From: Pontibacter pudoricolor
GTDB lineage: Bacteria; Bacteroidota; Bacteroidia; Cytophagales; Hymenobacteraceae
DNA: 64,000 bases
NCBI RefSeq assembly: GCF_010092985.1
Contig: NZ_CP048106.1
Span: forward strand, 124,001 to 188,000
Reading direction: 5' to 3'
Shown here piece by piece: positions 55,034-63,988 of this stretch. A program made the position numbers and the translations under genes. The notes under the pieces are model-generated. The model made no database searches. It had not been told where the DNA came from and saw only the letters and a program-made list of their open reading frames with translations. Numbering within the stretch: position 1 is the stretch's first letter; the number at the start of each line of letters is the position of its first letter.

Positions 55034-55372
55034 TTACGTTTTAGGTTGCTGAAGTTGCTGCAATACCTCCTTTATCGGCTGTTGCCACTGTTGCTTCTGA
55101 AGTATAGCAGGGGCTTGCAGGAATTTAACTTTACGACGCAGGTTGTCATTTAGGAACAAGCCTGTACTTACTGTTTCAGTTGCCCGTTGCGAAGGATGCG
55201 CCAGCGCTATGACCAGGTTATCATTATCCGGATTAATATTATTGGAACGTTGCACACCAACTATAGGGACGCCATCCGGCACATTTGCAATATCCTCAAA
55301 CAAGATAAGCGAATCCAGCGGCGGCAATAATGTTCGCTTGACAGCGATGCGTGCGGAAGGTGGCTTCGGCGG
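55034..55372 (-). pseudogene. C-terminal fragment of an unknown protein, truncated at a deletion point
   Basis: The frame ends at 55034 and runs open back to about 55372 without a good start; the readable part is [20 protein letters not shown], then DIANVPDGVPIVGVQRSNN and LFLNDNLRRKVKFLQAPAI. This has normal composition but no recognised family and no start. It meets the truncated isocitrate lyase head to head at about 55350-55375, as if a deletion removed the beginnings of both genes. Confidence 0.5.
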
Positions 55373-55790
55373 TCACCGCAGACGTACATTATGAGGACCA
55401 GTTATCGTCTGCCAAAAAGTGCGGTCACCTGGGCGGTGAGGCTTTAGTACCAACCCAGGAAGCTAAAAACAAACTGGTAGCTACGCGCCTGGCTTCTAAA
55501 TTAAGCTTGGTAGAAATGGGCTACAAATTCCAGTTTATTACGCTGGCCGGATTTCATGCACTAAACACCAGCATGTTTGAGCTGGCAAAAGCGTATAAAG
55601 AGCGTGTCATGGTTGGTTACTCAGAGCTGCAGGACGTGCCTTTACCCTAGCCAAAGATGACTTTAAAGCTGTGAAACACCAGTCGTTTGTAGGCACCGGT
55701 TACTTTGATGCCGTACAGCATGCCGTAACTGCCGGCGCCACTTCAATTGTTGCCTTGGCAGGCTCTGCCGAAACAGAACAATTCCATTAA
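55366..55790 (+). pseudogene. aceA: isocitrate lyase remnant
   Basis: Isocitrate lyase is the first enzyme of the glyoxylate shunt. The fragment has [18 protein letters not shown], which includes the catalytic Cys in KKCGH, then jumps from ATRLAS to [20 protein letters not shown]; more than 100 residues of the normal enzyme are missing. After YSELQ a one-base shift follows, and the other frame continues [14 protein letters not shown] and FVGTGYFDAV to the normal terminal EQFH at 55790. The N-terminal half is absent. It is a decayed gene that keeps its terminator. Confidence 0.9.
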
Positions 55791-55807
55791 CAACTTCTCT
55801 GCAAAAC

Positions 55808-55850
55808 AGCAAAAACCGTTGGTGCTAAAGTGCCAGCGGTTTTTCGTTTT
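55808..55850 (+). terminator. Rho-independent terminator left behind the isocitrate lyase remnant
   Basis: AAAAACCGTTGGTGC pairs with GTGCCAGCGGTTTTT around TAAA, followed by CGTTTT. Confidence 0.85.
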
Positions 55851-55893
55851 ATAGTTTCTGGTATAATATGTCAGTATAGGTCGGGGAGTAGGT

Positions 55894-56289
55894 CTAATGA
55901 ACTACACGCAACACGGGCTCCGGTAATGGCTGGCGGGTTTCATGATCGATGGTAAAGTAACCAACCATGCTTGGGCCGTAACCAAGATTTATCTCGATAA
56001 ACCTGTTCTTTTCAGGAAGCATGTTGATGAGTTCTGTGCGTAGCTTATTGTATTCATTCAATAAGTCGGCCATTCTTTGTTCTTTGTCGTTAAGCTCGCT
56101 GTTATTGCCACCTTCTTTAATTTCCTGTTCCAGGTCGTGTTGCTCGGGGTTAAAGTCCGATTTCATGCTCTGCAACGAGAGTAGTTCCACATCCAGTAAG
56201 CGGATGTCGCGCTCAACGTTAAGGTATTCTCTTACCTTATCTTCCAGTGGCTTAAGTGATTTGTCTAAGTATTGAGTCAGGTTTTCCAT
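55894..56289 (-). CDS. small coiled-coil protein, unknown
   Basis: The 131-residue protein begins MENLTQYLDKSLKPLEDKVR and is mainly helical with heptads (DIRLLDVELLSLQSMKSDF, KEQRMADLLNEYNKLRTELI), then a short strand-rich tail (FIEINLGYGPSMVGYFTID). It has no signal peptide or membrane span, so is cytosolic. No family is recognised. Confidence 0.75.
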   Translation of the reverse strand: MENLTQYLDKSLKPLEDKVREYLNVERDIRLLDVELLSLQSMKSDFNPEQHDLEQEIKEGGNNSELNDKEQRMADLLNEYNKLRTELINMLPEKNRFIEINLGYGPSMVGYFTIDHETRQPLPEPVLRVVH

Positions 56290-56407
56290 AATAATCTGAA
56301 GGGTGATTGTGTTTAAAGAAGTATACGCAACTCACCGAAATTATTTGCACCTATTTCAGGAATCACTGCCGGAACTATAGTTTTCCTGCTAATAAGCTCA
56401 GGACATG

Positions 56408-57835
56408 TTACAGCCAATCAAAGAACCTGCGTAGTAGTTTTAATTTATTGCCATAAGGCGGATACCGGAAAGGTAAGTCGAGCCAGGTGCCACGATCGAG
56501 TATGCTTTTCTGATGAGAAAACACATCGAAGCTGGCAATGCCATGGTAACTGCCAAGGCCACTGTTACCCACGCCACCGAACGGCAGATTAGGGTTTGCC
56601 AGGTGAGATAAAGTGTCGTTGATGCAGCCTCCGCCAAAAGTAACTTCCTTTAATATGCGTTGCTGCTGTGTTTTATTGGTTGAGAAAAAATAAAGTGAGA
56701 GTGGTTTTTCGTGCCGGTTAACCATGCTAATGGCCTCATTCAGGTCATTAAAAGAGATAACCGGTAAAATAGGCCCAAAGATCTCTTCCTGCATTGAGGG
56801 GTGATCCCAGGTGGAGATCTCTAGAACAGTAGGCGCTATATAACGACTTTCAGCATCGGTTTTGCCACCGATCCGGATATTTTCCGGTGTCAGCATTTTA
56901 CTTAGCCTTTGAAAGTGGCGGTCGTTTATAATGCGTGCAAAATCCGGACTGGTAGCTGGCTGCTCACCATAAAAGTCGCGGATGCTTTTGGACATTTGCT
57001 GTATCAGTTCTTCTTTTACGTCTTCCTGCACCAAAACATAATCGGGGGCTACGCAGGTCTGGCCGGCATTCAGAAATTTGCCCCAGCAAATACGACGGGC
57101 TGCCATTTCCAGGTCAGCATCCATGGCAACTATTGCCGGACTTTTTCCGCCAAGCTCCAGGGTAAGGGGAGTAAGGTGTTCGGCGGCGGCTTTCATAATA
57201 ACTTTACCTACCTGCGTGCTTCCGGTAAAAAAAATATAATCGAAACGCTGTTCCAGTAAGTGCTGCGTTGTTTCTACTCCGCCTTCCACAACAGCAATAT
57301 ACCGCTCATCAAAATTTTGAGAGATAATACGCGTTACTATAGCGGCTGTATTGGCTGCAATCTCAGATGGTTTAAGAATAGCGCAGTTGCCGGCCGCCAT
57401 AGCCCCGATCAGTGGTGCAAAAAGTAAATTAAGCGGATAATTCCACGGAGAAATGATGAGTGCCACCCCATATGGCTGCGGATAAACGTAACTCTTTGCC
57501 GGGAAATTGATCAGTGATTCAGGTACTTTGCGGGGTTTTGTCCAGTCTTCTATATTTTTCAGCGCCAGTTTTAACTCTAGCTCAATAAACCCGATCTCGG
57601 TGCCAAAAGCTTCCAGGGCAGGCTTACGGAAATCGGCGTACAGCGCATCGAATAATTCCTGCTCGTGCTGCTTTAGTACCTGCTGTAACTTCCGGAGCTG
57701 TTCTTTCCGGAACGACACTGACAGGGTGTGACCTTCAGCAAAATAGCCTCGCTGTAACCTGTGGAGTAACTGTATCTTTTCCAGATCTTCTTTCTTAGTT
57801 ACCTGGTTGGCAGTGTTTGGTTGGGCAACGGGCAT
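56408..57835 (-). CDS. aldehyde dehydrogenase family protein
   Basis: The 475-residue protein shows NAD(P)-binding and active-site motifs of ALDH: ALIISPWNYPLNLLFAPLIG, ILKPSEIAANTAAIVTRII, FFTGSTQVGKVIMKAAA, the general base LELGGKSPAIVAMD and the catalytic Cys in NAGQTCVAPDYVL. The C-terminal RRFFDWL tail and a form without an N-terminal extension recall class 3 / YwdH-type enzymes that act on fatty or aromatic aldehydes. No operon partner is evident. Confidence 0.93.
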   Translation of the reverse strand: MPVAQPNTANQVTKKEDLEKIQLLHRLQRGYFAEGHTLSVSFRKEQLRKLQQVLKQHEQELFDALYADFRKPALEAFGTEIGFIELELKLALKNIEDWTKPRKVPESLINFPAKSYVYPQPYGVALIISPWNYPLNLLFAPLIGAMAAGNCAILKPSEIAANTAAIVTRIISQNFDERYIAVVEGGVETTQHLLEQRFDYIFFTGSTQVGKVIMKAAAEHLTPLTLELGGKSPAIVAMDADLEMAARRICWGKFLNAGQTCVAPDYVLVQEDVKEELIQQMSKSIRDFYGEQPATSPDFARIINDRHFQRLSKMLTPENIRIGGKTDAESRYIAPTVLEISTWDHPSMQEEIFGPILPVISFNDLNEAISMVNRHEKPLSLYFFSTNKTQQQRILKEVTFGGGCINDTLSHLANPNLPFGGVGNSGLGSYHGIASFDVFSHQKSILDRGTWLDLPFRYPPYGNKLKLLRRFFDWL

Positions 57836-58224
57836 AGCTTAAACAGTTGGAGTTTTATAGTTGGATGATTGCGCTTTGGGAGGGCGTCCGGTAAACTGAT
57901 CCATAGTGTGTATACGTTAGAAAAAAAGACCAACTATGAACTCGGGAAGGCCTGTTGGCAGAAGCCCACGTAACTAGGGTAAAAGGTACGCAATAGCAGG
58001 TTTACGAACTATAGTTTCAGCAGCGCTCACGTAATCCGGATTTAACTTTCGATGATGTGCAGCACAGGCTGTTTATAGTTTTCAGGTAAAATCTATAGTT
58101 GGAAATTATAGTTAAAGTACTCATGTTTTTCTGAAATTAAATGAAGTATAGTAGCAAAGTAGTTTAGAGTTTATGAAGGAGAAAAAGAGCCATGGTTGTA
58201 GTTACACTATAGCCGTCAGGGTAA

Positions 58225-58490
58225 GCTGTTTCGGACATCTGTGACTTGCTGTTTCGGACATCTGTGTCCGAAACTTCGTCTGCTGCGGACACCCTTGTCC
58301 GCAGCAGAAAAGAAGGCTGATCTACGGGGAGCTGGAATTTCCGTCCAGCGTGCTTTCGGACTTCGAAGCCCAAAAGAGCATTAATACTGCCTGATTTTCT
58401 AAAAACAATGCTTAGCCTGACGGCTATGGTAACAATCCATTGAGCCGGTTCTGATACCTGCTGGTGAAAACACGCAGCATGGGCGTAACG
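58225..58490 (+). repeat. second composite repeat, copy at 58 kb
   Basis: It has TTTCGGACATCTGTGTCCGAAA (about 58248-58270), CTGCGGACACCCTTGTCCGCAG (about 58283-58305), a section (58316-58400) that is the inverse of 37945-38015, and GCTGGTGAAAACACGCAG at 58460-58477. The gap 57836-58614 shows no gene. Confidence 0.7.
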
Positions 58491-58548
58491 CAAAGGCTTA
58501 TAAAGTTCTAAGCAGCTTCATTGAAAGTAAACGCAAAAGCAAATACTA

Positions 58549-58564
58549 TAAATTTGTATCTTTG
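58549..58564 (+). promoter_or_regulatory. candidate -7 elements for the HMG-CoA lyase gene
   Basis: Two adjacent exact TAnnTTTG boxes, TAAATTTG (58549-58556) and TATCTTTG (58557-58564), lie about 50 bases before the start codon. No TTTG at -33. Confidence 0.4.
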
Positions 58565-58614
58565 ATTGCAAAAGTAACCCGGAAACGGCTGGCCAACCTA
58601 TAGTAAACTATACT

Positions 58615-59460
58615 ATGAAAATAATTGAATGTCCGCGCGATGCCATGCAGGGCCTCCACAAGTTTATACCCACCGATGTTAAGATCAGCTATATTAACCA
58701 GCTCCTGCAGGTTGGGTTTGATACGATAGACTTCGGGAGCTTTGTGTCGCCGAAAGCCATACCGCAACTAAGCGATACCGCCGAAGTGCTCGCCAACCTG
58801 GACCTGGAAACTACCAGCTCTAAATTACTGGCCATTATTGCAAACGTGCGCGGCGCCGAGGATGCGGCACAGCACAAGCAGATCGACTACCTGGGCTTTC
58901 CGTTATCTGTTTCCGAAACGTTTCAGCAACGCAACACCAACAAGAGTATAGCCGAAGCAATGGGACAACTGGCGCAGATTCAGGAGATCTGCCATAAGCA
59001 CGATAAAACACTGGTTACGTACATCTCCATGGGGTTCGGTAACCCGTACAATGACCCCTGGGATACCGAAACGGTGCTGCATTTCGTTCATGAACTGGAT
59101 AAGCTGCAGGTAAAGATCATTTCGCTTTCCGATACCATTGGCGTCTCGAACCCAGAAAACATCGGTTACCTGTTTGGCTCGCTTATTCCGGCGTTTAAAC
59201 ATATTGAGTTTGGCGCACACCTGCATACTACACCAACCAGCTGGCAGGAAAAAGCAGAAGCCGCTTATACAGCCGGTTGCCGCCGTTTTGATGGGGCCAT
59301 TCGTGGATTTGGCGGTTGCCCGATGGCAAAAGATGAGCTGGTAGGAAATATGGCCACCGAAAATTTAGTAGCTTACTTTAACACGATTGGTGTAAATTTG
59401 AATCTGAACAACGCCGCACTTCAGGCGGCCATCGCACAGTCTGCTGCTGTGTTCTCTTAA
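58615..59460 (+). CDS. hydroxymethylglutaryl-CoA lyase
   Basis: The enzyme cleaves HMG-CoA to acetyl-CoA and acetoacetate in leucine and ketone-body breakdown. The 281-residue TIM-barrel protein has the active-site start IIECPRDAMQGLHKFI, the metal site in FGAHLHTTPTSW and the family loop GFGGCPMAKDELVGNMATEN with its cysteine. Asn and Asp in SLSDTIGVSNPENI complete the pattern. It is followed by the Fe-S protein gene after 3 bases. Confidence 0.93.
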   Translation: MKIIECPRDAMQGLHKFIPTDVKISYINQLLQVGFDTIDFGSFVSPKAIPQLSDTAEVLANLDLETTSSKLLAIIANVRGAEDAAQHKQIDYLGFPLSVSETFQQRNTNKSIAEAMGQLAQIQEICHKHDKTLVTYISMGFGNPYNDPWDTETVLHFVHELDKLQVKIISLSDTIGVSNPENIGYLFGSLIPAFKHIEFGAHLHTTPTSWQEKAEAAYTAGCRRFDGAIRGFGGCPMAKDELVGNMATENLVAYFNTIGVNLNLNNAALQAAIAQSAAVFS

Positions 59461-59463
59461 CCT

Positions 59464-60204
59464 ATGGCAAAAAAGATAATTGTAGATATTTTCATTCCCT
59501 GCTTCGTAGACCAGATGTTTCCGGAAACAGGTATGAACATGGTAAAAGTGCTGGAAAGCGTTGGCTGCGAAGTAAACTATAACCCAAACCAGACCTGCTG
59601 CGGACAGCCTGCTTTTAACGCCGGCTTCTTCTCCGAAACCCGCGAAGTAGCAACCAAGTTTTTAGATGATTTCTCGAATGAAACATCCAGTTACATCGTG
59701 GCACCCTCGGCCTCATGTGTGGGCATGGTGCGCAACGCTTACCAGGATATTTTTGTAAAGTCGTCGAACCTGGTGAAGTACCGGTCTATGCAGAAAAAAG
59801 TGTTCGAGTTTACTGAGTTTCTGACAGATGTGCTGGGGATTACAGCTATACCGGGCGCATCATTACCTGGCAGATTTACTTACCACGACTCCTGCAGTGC
59901 CCTCCGCGAATGCGGTATAAAAGCCGGCCCGCGTGCGTTGCTGCAAAACGTAGAAGGCTTTGAACTGGTAGAGATGGAGGATACCGAAACCTGCTGTGGT
60001 TTTGGCGGTACATTTGCCGTTAAGTTTGAAGCGATCTCCTCAGCGATGGCAGAGCAGAAAGTAGATAACGCGCTAGCTACCGGGGCTGAGTTTATAGTTT
60101 CAACAGACAGCAGCTGCCTGATGCATTTAGAAGCTTACATCAAAAAACAGAACAAGCCTATCAGAACCATGCACATTGCCGATGTCCTGGCAAGTGGGTG
60201 GTAA
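59464..60204 (+). CDS. Fe-S binding (CCG-domain) protein, LutA-like
   Basis: The 246-residue protein has two CCG motifs, NQTCCGQPAFNAGF and TETCCGFGGTFAVKFEAISS, plus VAPSASCVGMVRN and FTYHDSCSALRECGIK, the layout of LutA/YkgE and GlcF-type subunits that bind an Fe-S cluster. Related proteins work with LutB and LutC in lactate oxidation, but these are not in the window. It is joined to the HMG-CoA lyase gene with a 3-base gap. Confidence 0.92.
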   Translation: MAKKIIVDIFIPCFVDQMFPETGMNMVKVLESVGCEVNYNPNQTCCGQPAFNAGFFSETREVATKFLDDFSNETSSYIVAPSASCVGMVRNAYQDIFVKSSNLVKYRSMQKKVFEFTEFLTDVLGITAIPGASLPGRFTYHDSCSALRECGIKAGPRALLQNVEGFELVEMEDTETCCGFGGTFAVKFEAISSAMAEQKVDNALATGAEFIVSTDSSCLMHLEAYIKKQNKPIRTMHIADVLASGW

Positions 60205-60230
60205 CTATAAATTGCTGGATTGTTATAAAA

Positions 60231-60268
60231 CAGAAAGGCCTGTGCAACTATAAAGTGCACAGGCCTTT
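60231..60268 (+). terminator. terminator between the convergent Fe-S protein and beta-barrel genes
   Basis: AAAGGCCTGTGCA pairs with TGCACAGGCCTTT around ACTATAAAG. T-runs on both sides make it usable in both directions. Confidence 0.85.
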
Positions 60269-60288
60269 TGGTTTTAGTAAACTATAGT

Positions 60289-60933
60289 TTAACGGTTGAA
60301 ATGATAGCTGAAGCCAATGCCTAATGTGCTGCTGTCCAGGTTAAGGCCGAAGGTCGAGGTATTGAAACTGATTTCGTAACTTCCTTCATATTCAGACTTC
60401 ACTTGGCTATAACCAAACGAACCAAAACTGGCATTTATACCGATCTTATCAGTAGCAAAAAATGAAATACCCGGCACAACTGCTACCTGAAAATCTGATA
60501 TATCGAGTTCTGTTATATTGTAAAAGCCAGAGCTAGGTTTGTTTGTGGAAGTACCTTTAGAGATACCGGCCTGTGCACTAGCTGTAAAAGCTACTTTGTC
60601 CGAAACCATAAAATATTTCTTTAAATAGGGCATAAAACCGAAAGCTTTGGTAACATTCTCATAATTTACCGGGCCATAACCACCCATAACTGCTTCATTG
60701 GATTTATCCTGTTTATATCCAATAGAAGCACCAACCTCTAGTCCGTCCAGGATAAAGTACCCCATACTCGGCGTAATATTAAAAGAAGTCTGCGTCACAG
60801 GTGAGTTGCCAAAGTCTCGGGTATTTTTGGTGTACCCAACAGCTCCAGAAACCACTATAGTACCCTGCGTAGTTTGTGCAAATGCGCCTGCGCCTATTAA
60901 AGCGAAGATTGCCGTAGCCAGTAATTTTTTCAT
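60289..60933 (-). CDS. outer membrane beta-barrel protein
   Basis: The start at 60933 (MKKLLATAIFALIGAGAFAQ) gives a textbook signal peptide; 17 further residues upstream do not. The 214-residue mature barrel has alternating strands (YFILDGLEVGASIGYKQD, KYFMVSDKVAFTASAQAGIS) and ends GIGFSYHFNR, a C-terminal barrel signal, of the OmpA/OmpW-like small barrels. Function unknown. Confidence 0.9.
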   Translation of the reverse strand: MKKLLATAIFALIGAGAFAQTTQGTIVVSGAVGYTKNTRDFGNSPVTQTSFNITPSMGYFILDGLEVGASIGYKQDKSNEAVMGGYGPVNYENVTKAFGFMPYLKKYFMVSDKVAFTASAQAGISKGTSTNKPSSGFYNITELDISDFQVAVVPGISFFATDKIGINASFGSFGYSQVKSEYEGSYEISFNTSTFGLNLDSSTLGIGFSYHFNR

Positions 60934-61393
60934 ATTTGTTTTCAGATGAGTTTCTGCGAAAATACACAAACATCTATATAACACTATATAAACTATAGTT
61001 CGGCCTTACACCTTTATCCGTATCTATACAATTATCAGGAAGAATAAATGGAGGTACTATAGCGGCGTTATTGCCTGATTGTCATTTTCTTAGTCAAAAC
61101 TATTTTGTACAAAGATTAAAGTGTTGAGGCTATGCTGAACAACTATAGATTAGCCACTGCAAACGATGAGAGTATCACAAAAAAGTAAAACGGTAATGAA
61201 AGTTATCATTAGATCTTACTTTTTATGACAGCAACCGACAGGAGTATTCACTTTAAATCTTACCAATTTTATAGTTGTTCGCAGTTAAATAGAAATGTAA
61301 TGCTGGTGACCATAAAACAGTATTTATACCTAAATAACACGAAAGCGTATACTGCCATAAAAATAAGTACAGTACAAAAAAGAATAGAGCAGT
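60934..61393. other. intergenic region, no gene seen
   Basis: The stretch is AT-rich with several CTATAG motifs. A 64-codon frame at 61225 has unusual composition and no start context; it is not taken as a gene. Confidence 0.5.
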
Positions 61394-62236
61394 TTGATAG
61401 GCAACAGACCCGTAAGTAAGACCCTGAAAGAGTATGCGCGAGGCATAACCGGAGGCTTATTATTCAGTTTTCCGTTGTTGTATACAATGGAAGTATGGTG
61501 GGCCGGCTTTAGTGCTACGCCATTACAATTGCTGATGCTGGTGGTGGTAACGTACCTGTTACTGCTGGGTTATAACCGGTATGCGGGTATGCGGCCCGGT
61601 GTGTCGTGGCGCAGCGTTATGATCGACTCGGTAGAAGAAATGGGCATTGGGCTTGTGCTTTCGTTTGCTGTGCTGCTCGTGTTAAACCGTATTCAGCTAA
61701 CGGATATGGTGTTGAGCAGCGAAATGATGGGCAAAGTGATAATAGAAGCTATGGTAGTATCGATTGGCGTATCGATTGGTACAGCACAGCTCGGCTCTGA
61801 TATTGAGGAAGAAGACAATGAAAAACTGGAAGAAGAGAAGAGACCCGGCCGGCTGGGAATGATTGTGCTGGCCTTTTGCGGAGCCTTGCTGATAGGCGGA
61901 AACGTAGCACCTACCGAAGAGGTGGTGATGCTGGCTGTAGAGGCTGAACCGGTACATATTTTACTGATGGCGCTGGCTTCGCTGCTGCTAAGTGTAGTAG
62001 TAGTGTATTTCAGCGATTTTAAAGGCACGGCCGCTAAGGTATCTGATGATTTGCTGTTCTGGCTAACCTTCGATACATGTGTGAGTTACCTGGTGGCACT
62101 GCTGGCTTCGGCATTTGCACTCTGGTTTTTCGGCAGGTTCGATAACGTAAGCTTCTGGACGGCGTTTTCCCAGACTATAGTTTTGGGCGTATTGTCGTCT
62201 TTGGGTGCATCAGCTGGTCGTCTGCTTATAAAATAG
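61394..62236 (+). CDS. TIGR02587-type integral membrane protein
   Basis: A TTG at 61394 starts MIGNRPVSKTLKEYARGITG. The 280-residue protein has about seven membrane spans (LLFSFPLLYTMEVWWAGFSA, LQLLMLVVVTYLLLLGYNRY) and an acidic cytosolic loop (DIEEEDNEKLEEEKRPG). The N-terminal ARGITGGLLFSFPLLYTMEV and the following gene match the paired TIGR02587 and TIGR02588 families that I know as neighbours; neither has a known function. Confidence 0.85.
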   Translation: MIGNRPVSKTLKEYARGITGGLLFSFPLLYTMEVWWAGFSATPLQLLMLVVVTYLLLLGYNRYAGMRPGVSWRSVMIDSVEEMGIGLVLSFAVLLVLNRIQLTDMVLSSEMMGKVIIEAMVVSIGVSIGTAQLGSDIEEEDNEKLEEEKRPGRLGMIVLAFCGALLIGGNVAPTEEVVMLAVEAEPVHILLMALASLLLSVVVVYFSDFKGTAAKVSDDLLFWLTFDTCVSYLVALLASAFALWFFGRFDNVSFWTAFSQTIVLGVLSSLGASAGRLLIK

Positions 62237-62246
62237 AGTAACAAAC

Positions 62247-62669
62247 ATGAATAAACATACTGATAAAGGAAGAGATTCAGAGAATAAGGATGACGAGAAA
62301 AACTGGCTTGAGTGGCTTGTTTTTGCTGTCAGCCTGCTGCTGTTGCTTGGCATATTCGGATACTTAGGTTACCAGGTTAAAACCTACGACCCAACAGATC
62401 CGAAGGTATTTGCAAAGGCACGCCACGACCCGTCGGAAGAGGCGCCCAATCGCTACCAGGTTACAATTACAAACAAAGGCGGTACTACTGCCGAAGAGGT
62501 TATTTCCGAATTTATACTGTATAGTAATGGCGAGGAAAAAGAAAAATCGGAACTGCAGATTGCGTTCTCACCCAAGGATTCTAAGCGCGAAGGCTGGGTT
62601 ACCTTTTCAGGTGAGCCAGCCGCATCTGATTCAGTAGTGGCAAGAGTGAAAAGCTTTAAAAAACCCTGA
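62247..62669 (+). CDS. TIGR02588-type single-span membrane protein
   Basis: The 140-residue protein has a polar N-terminus (DKGRDSENKDDEKNWLEWLV), one membrane span (WLVFAVSLLLLLGIFGYLG) and a periplasmic beta-sandwich-like domain (NRYQVTITNKGGTTAEEVIS, EGWVTFSGEPAASDSVVARV) of the transthyretin/fibronectin type. It lies 10 bases after its partner gene. Confidence 0.82.
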   Translation: MNKHTDKGRDSENKDDEKNWLEWLVFAVSLLLLLGIFGYLGYQVKTYDPTDPKVFAKARHDPSEEAPNRYQVTITNKGGTTAEEVISEFILYSNGEEKEKSELQIAFSPKDSKREGWVTFSGEPAASDSVVARVKSFKKP

Positions 62670-62695
62670 AGTTTATATCTAAACTGTGTACAACT

Positions 62696-63601
62696 ATGGC
62701 AAAAAAGAAGAACGAAGATCAGGACATTACTGCAAAAAGACGCCATACAGTGTTACCTGTGCCAAAAGGTAAATTACTGGCCATTGGTGGCAAAGAAAGT
62801 AAGAATGGGGACAAAAAGTCTGAAGCGCAGCGCCAGAGTGTTGACTTTATAAAGCAGGAAATACTGCAGCGTTTTGTAGATGAGCTGCAAGGAGAGAACC
62901 CGATGGTTGCCGTATTGGCAACAGCATCCGGCGAACCAGATAAAAGTGCACAGGATTATGTAAAAGTATTTACCGAGTTAGGAGTCAAAAATATAAAGGT
63001 CATCGACATTAAAGAAAGGCCGGATGCGATGCGCCAGGAGAATTGCGATATTGTGAAAGCGGCCGATGGTATTATGATAACTGGCGGAGACCAGCTTAAA
63101 CTTACAGCCATACTTGGCGGTACCTCCTTCCTGGAAACTATAAAAGACCGGTATGCACATGATAACTTTATTATTGCCGGTACCAGTGCAGGTGCTGCAG
63201 CGCTGTCTACACCTATGATTTATGAAGGAGAAATAGCGCATGGGATGCTTAAAGGAGACGTGCGTATAACAACCGGCCTGGAGTTTTTAAAGAATGTGGC
63301 CATCGATACGCATTTTATTCAACGTGGCCGCATTGTTCGCATGGCGCAGTGCATTGCCACCAATCCCGGTTGTATCGGCATCGGGCTTGAAGAGGATACC
63401 GCCATTTTGGTTACAGAAGGCCGAAACATAGAAGTGATCGGTACCGGTTTGGTAACGGTAGTGGATGGCATGAAAGTAACACGCAACAACATCTTTGAGA
63501 TAAAATCGGGGCAACCGTTTTCTGTTTGCGGCCTTACAGTACACCTGATGGCTGAAGGAGAAAATTACACATTGCCTGTTTTTGAACAGATAATCGGGTA
63601 G
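62696..63601 (+). CDS. cphB: cyanophycinase
   Basis: Cyanophycinase degrades the arginine-aspartate storage polymer cyanophycin to dipeptides. The 301-residue protein, of the S51 class, has the nucleophile in IAGTSAGAAALST (Ser164), ITGGDQLKLTAILGGTSFL, DTHFIQRGRIVRMAQC and an N-terminal extension of about 25 charged residues (KKKNEDQDITAKRRHTV). No cyanophycin synthetase is in the window. It follows the TIGR02588 gene by 26 bases and precedes a membrane protein, so it appears to be part of a four-gene cassette. Confidence 0.9.
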   Translation: MAKKKNEDQDITAKRRHTVLPVPKGKLLAIGGKESKNGDKKSEAQRQSVDFIKQEILQRFVDELQGENPMVAVLATASGEPDKSAQDYVKVFTELGVKNIKVIDIKERPDAMRQENCDIVKAADGIMITGGDQLKLTAILGGTSFLETIKDRYAHDNFIIAGTSAGAAALSTPMIYEGEIAHGMLKGDVRITTGLEFLKNVAIDTHFIQRGRIVRMAQCIATNPGCIGIGLEEDTAILVTEGRNIEVIGTGLVTVVDGMKVTRNNIFEIKSGQPFSVCGLTVHLMAEGENYTLPVFEQIIG

Positions 63602-63610
63602 GTTTAGGCC

Positions 63611-63988
63611 ATGAGGGCATACACGGTTGCCAAATTGCAAGGGCTCTACTGGTTTGTAACCGGGGCATGGCCCTTCCTGCATTTAAAGAGCTTCCTTATA
63701 GTTACAGGTCCTAAAGAGGATATCTGGCTGCTTTATACGGTGGCTACGCTTATAACTATAGTTGGCGGTGTGCTACTTGCTGCCGGTTTTGGTAAACGTG
63801 TAACTAACGAGATAAAGGGACTAGGTATAGCAGGGGCCGCCGGGCTTACAGGTATTGATGTATATTATGCCCTGACCGATGTGATCCGGGATATTTACCT
63901 GATGGATGCAGTCGGAGAAGTAATACTTATACTGTTATGGCTTTGGGCCGGCCGTAAAGGGTTGGCTATAGTTGAGAAGCTCTCCTGA
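63611..63988 (+). CDS. small four-span membrane protein
   Basis: The 125-residue protein has four membrane spans (LQGLYWFVTGAWPFLHLKSF, LYTVATLITIVGGVLLAAGF, GLGIAGAAGLTGIDVYYALT, EVILILLWLWAGRKGL). It starts 9 bases after the cyanophycinase stop, so it may belong to the same operon. No family is recognised with certainty. Confidence 0.75.
   Translation: MRAYTVAKLQGLYWFVTGAWPFLHLKSFLIVTGPKEDIWLLYTVATLITIVGGVLLAAGFGKRVTNEIKGLGIAGAAGLTGIDVYYALTDVIRDIYLMDAVGEVILILLWLWAGRKGLAIVEKLS

Noticed and set aside
61225-61419. 64-codon frame before the TIGR02587-type gene
   Set aside because: Composition and start context are poor and it overlaps the next gene's start.
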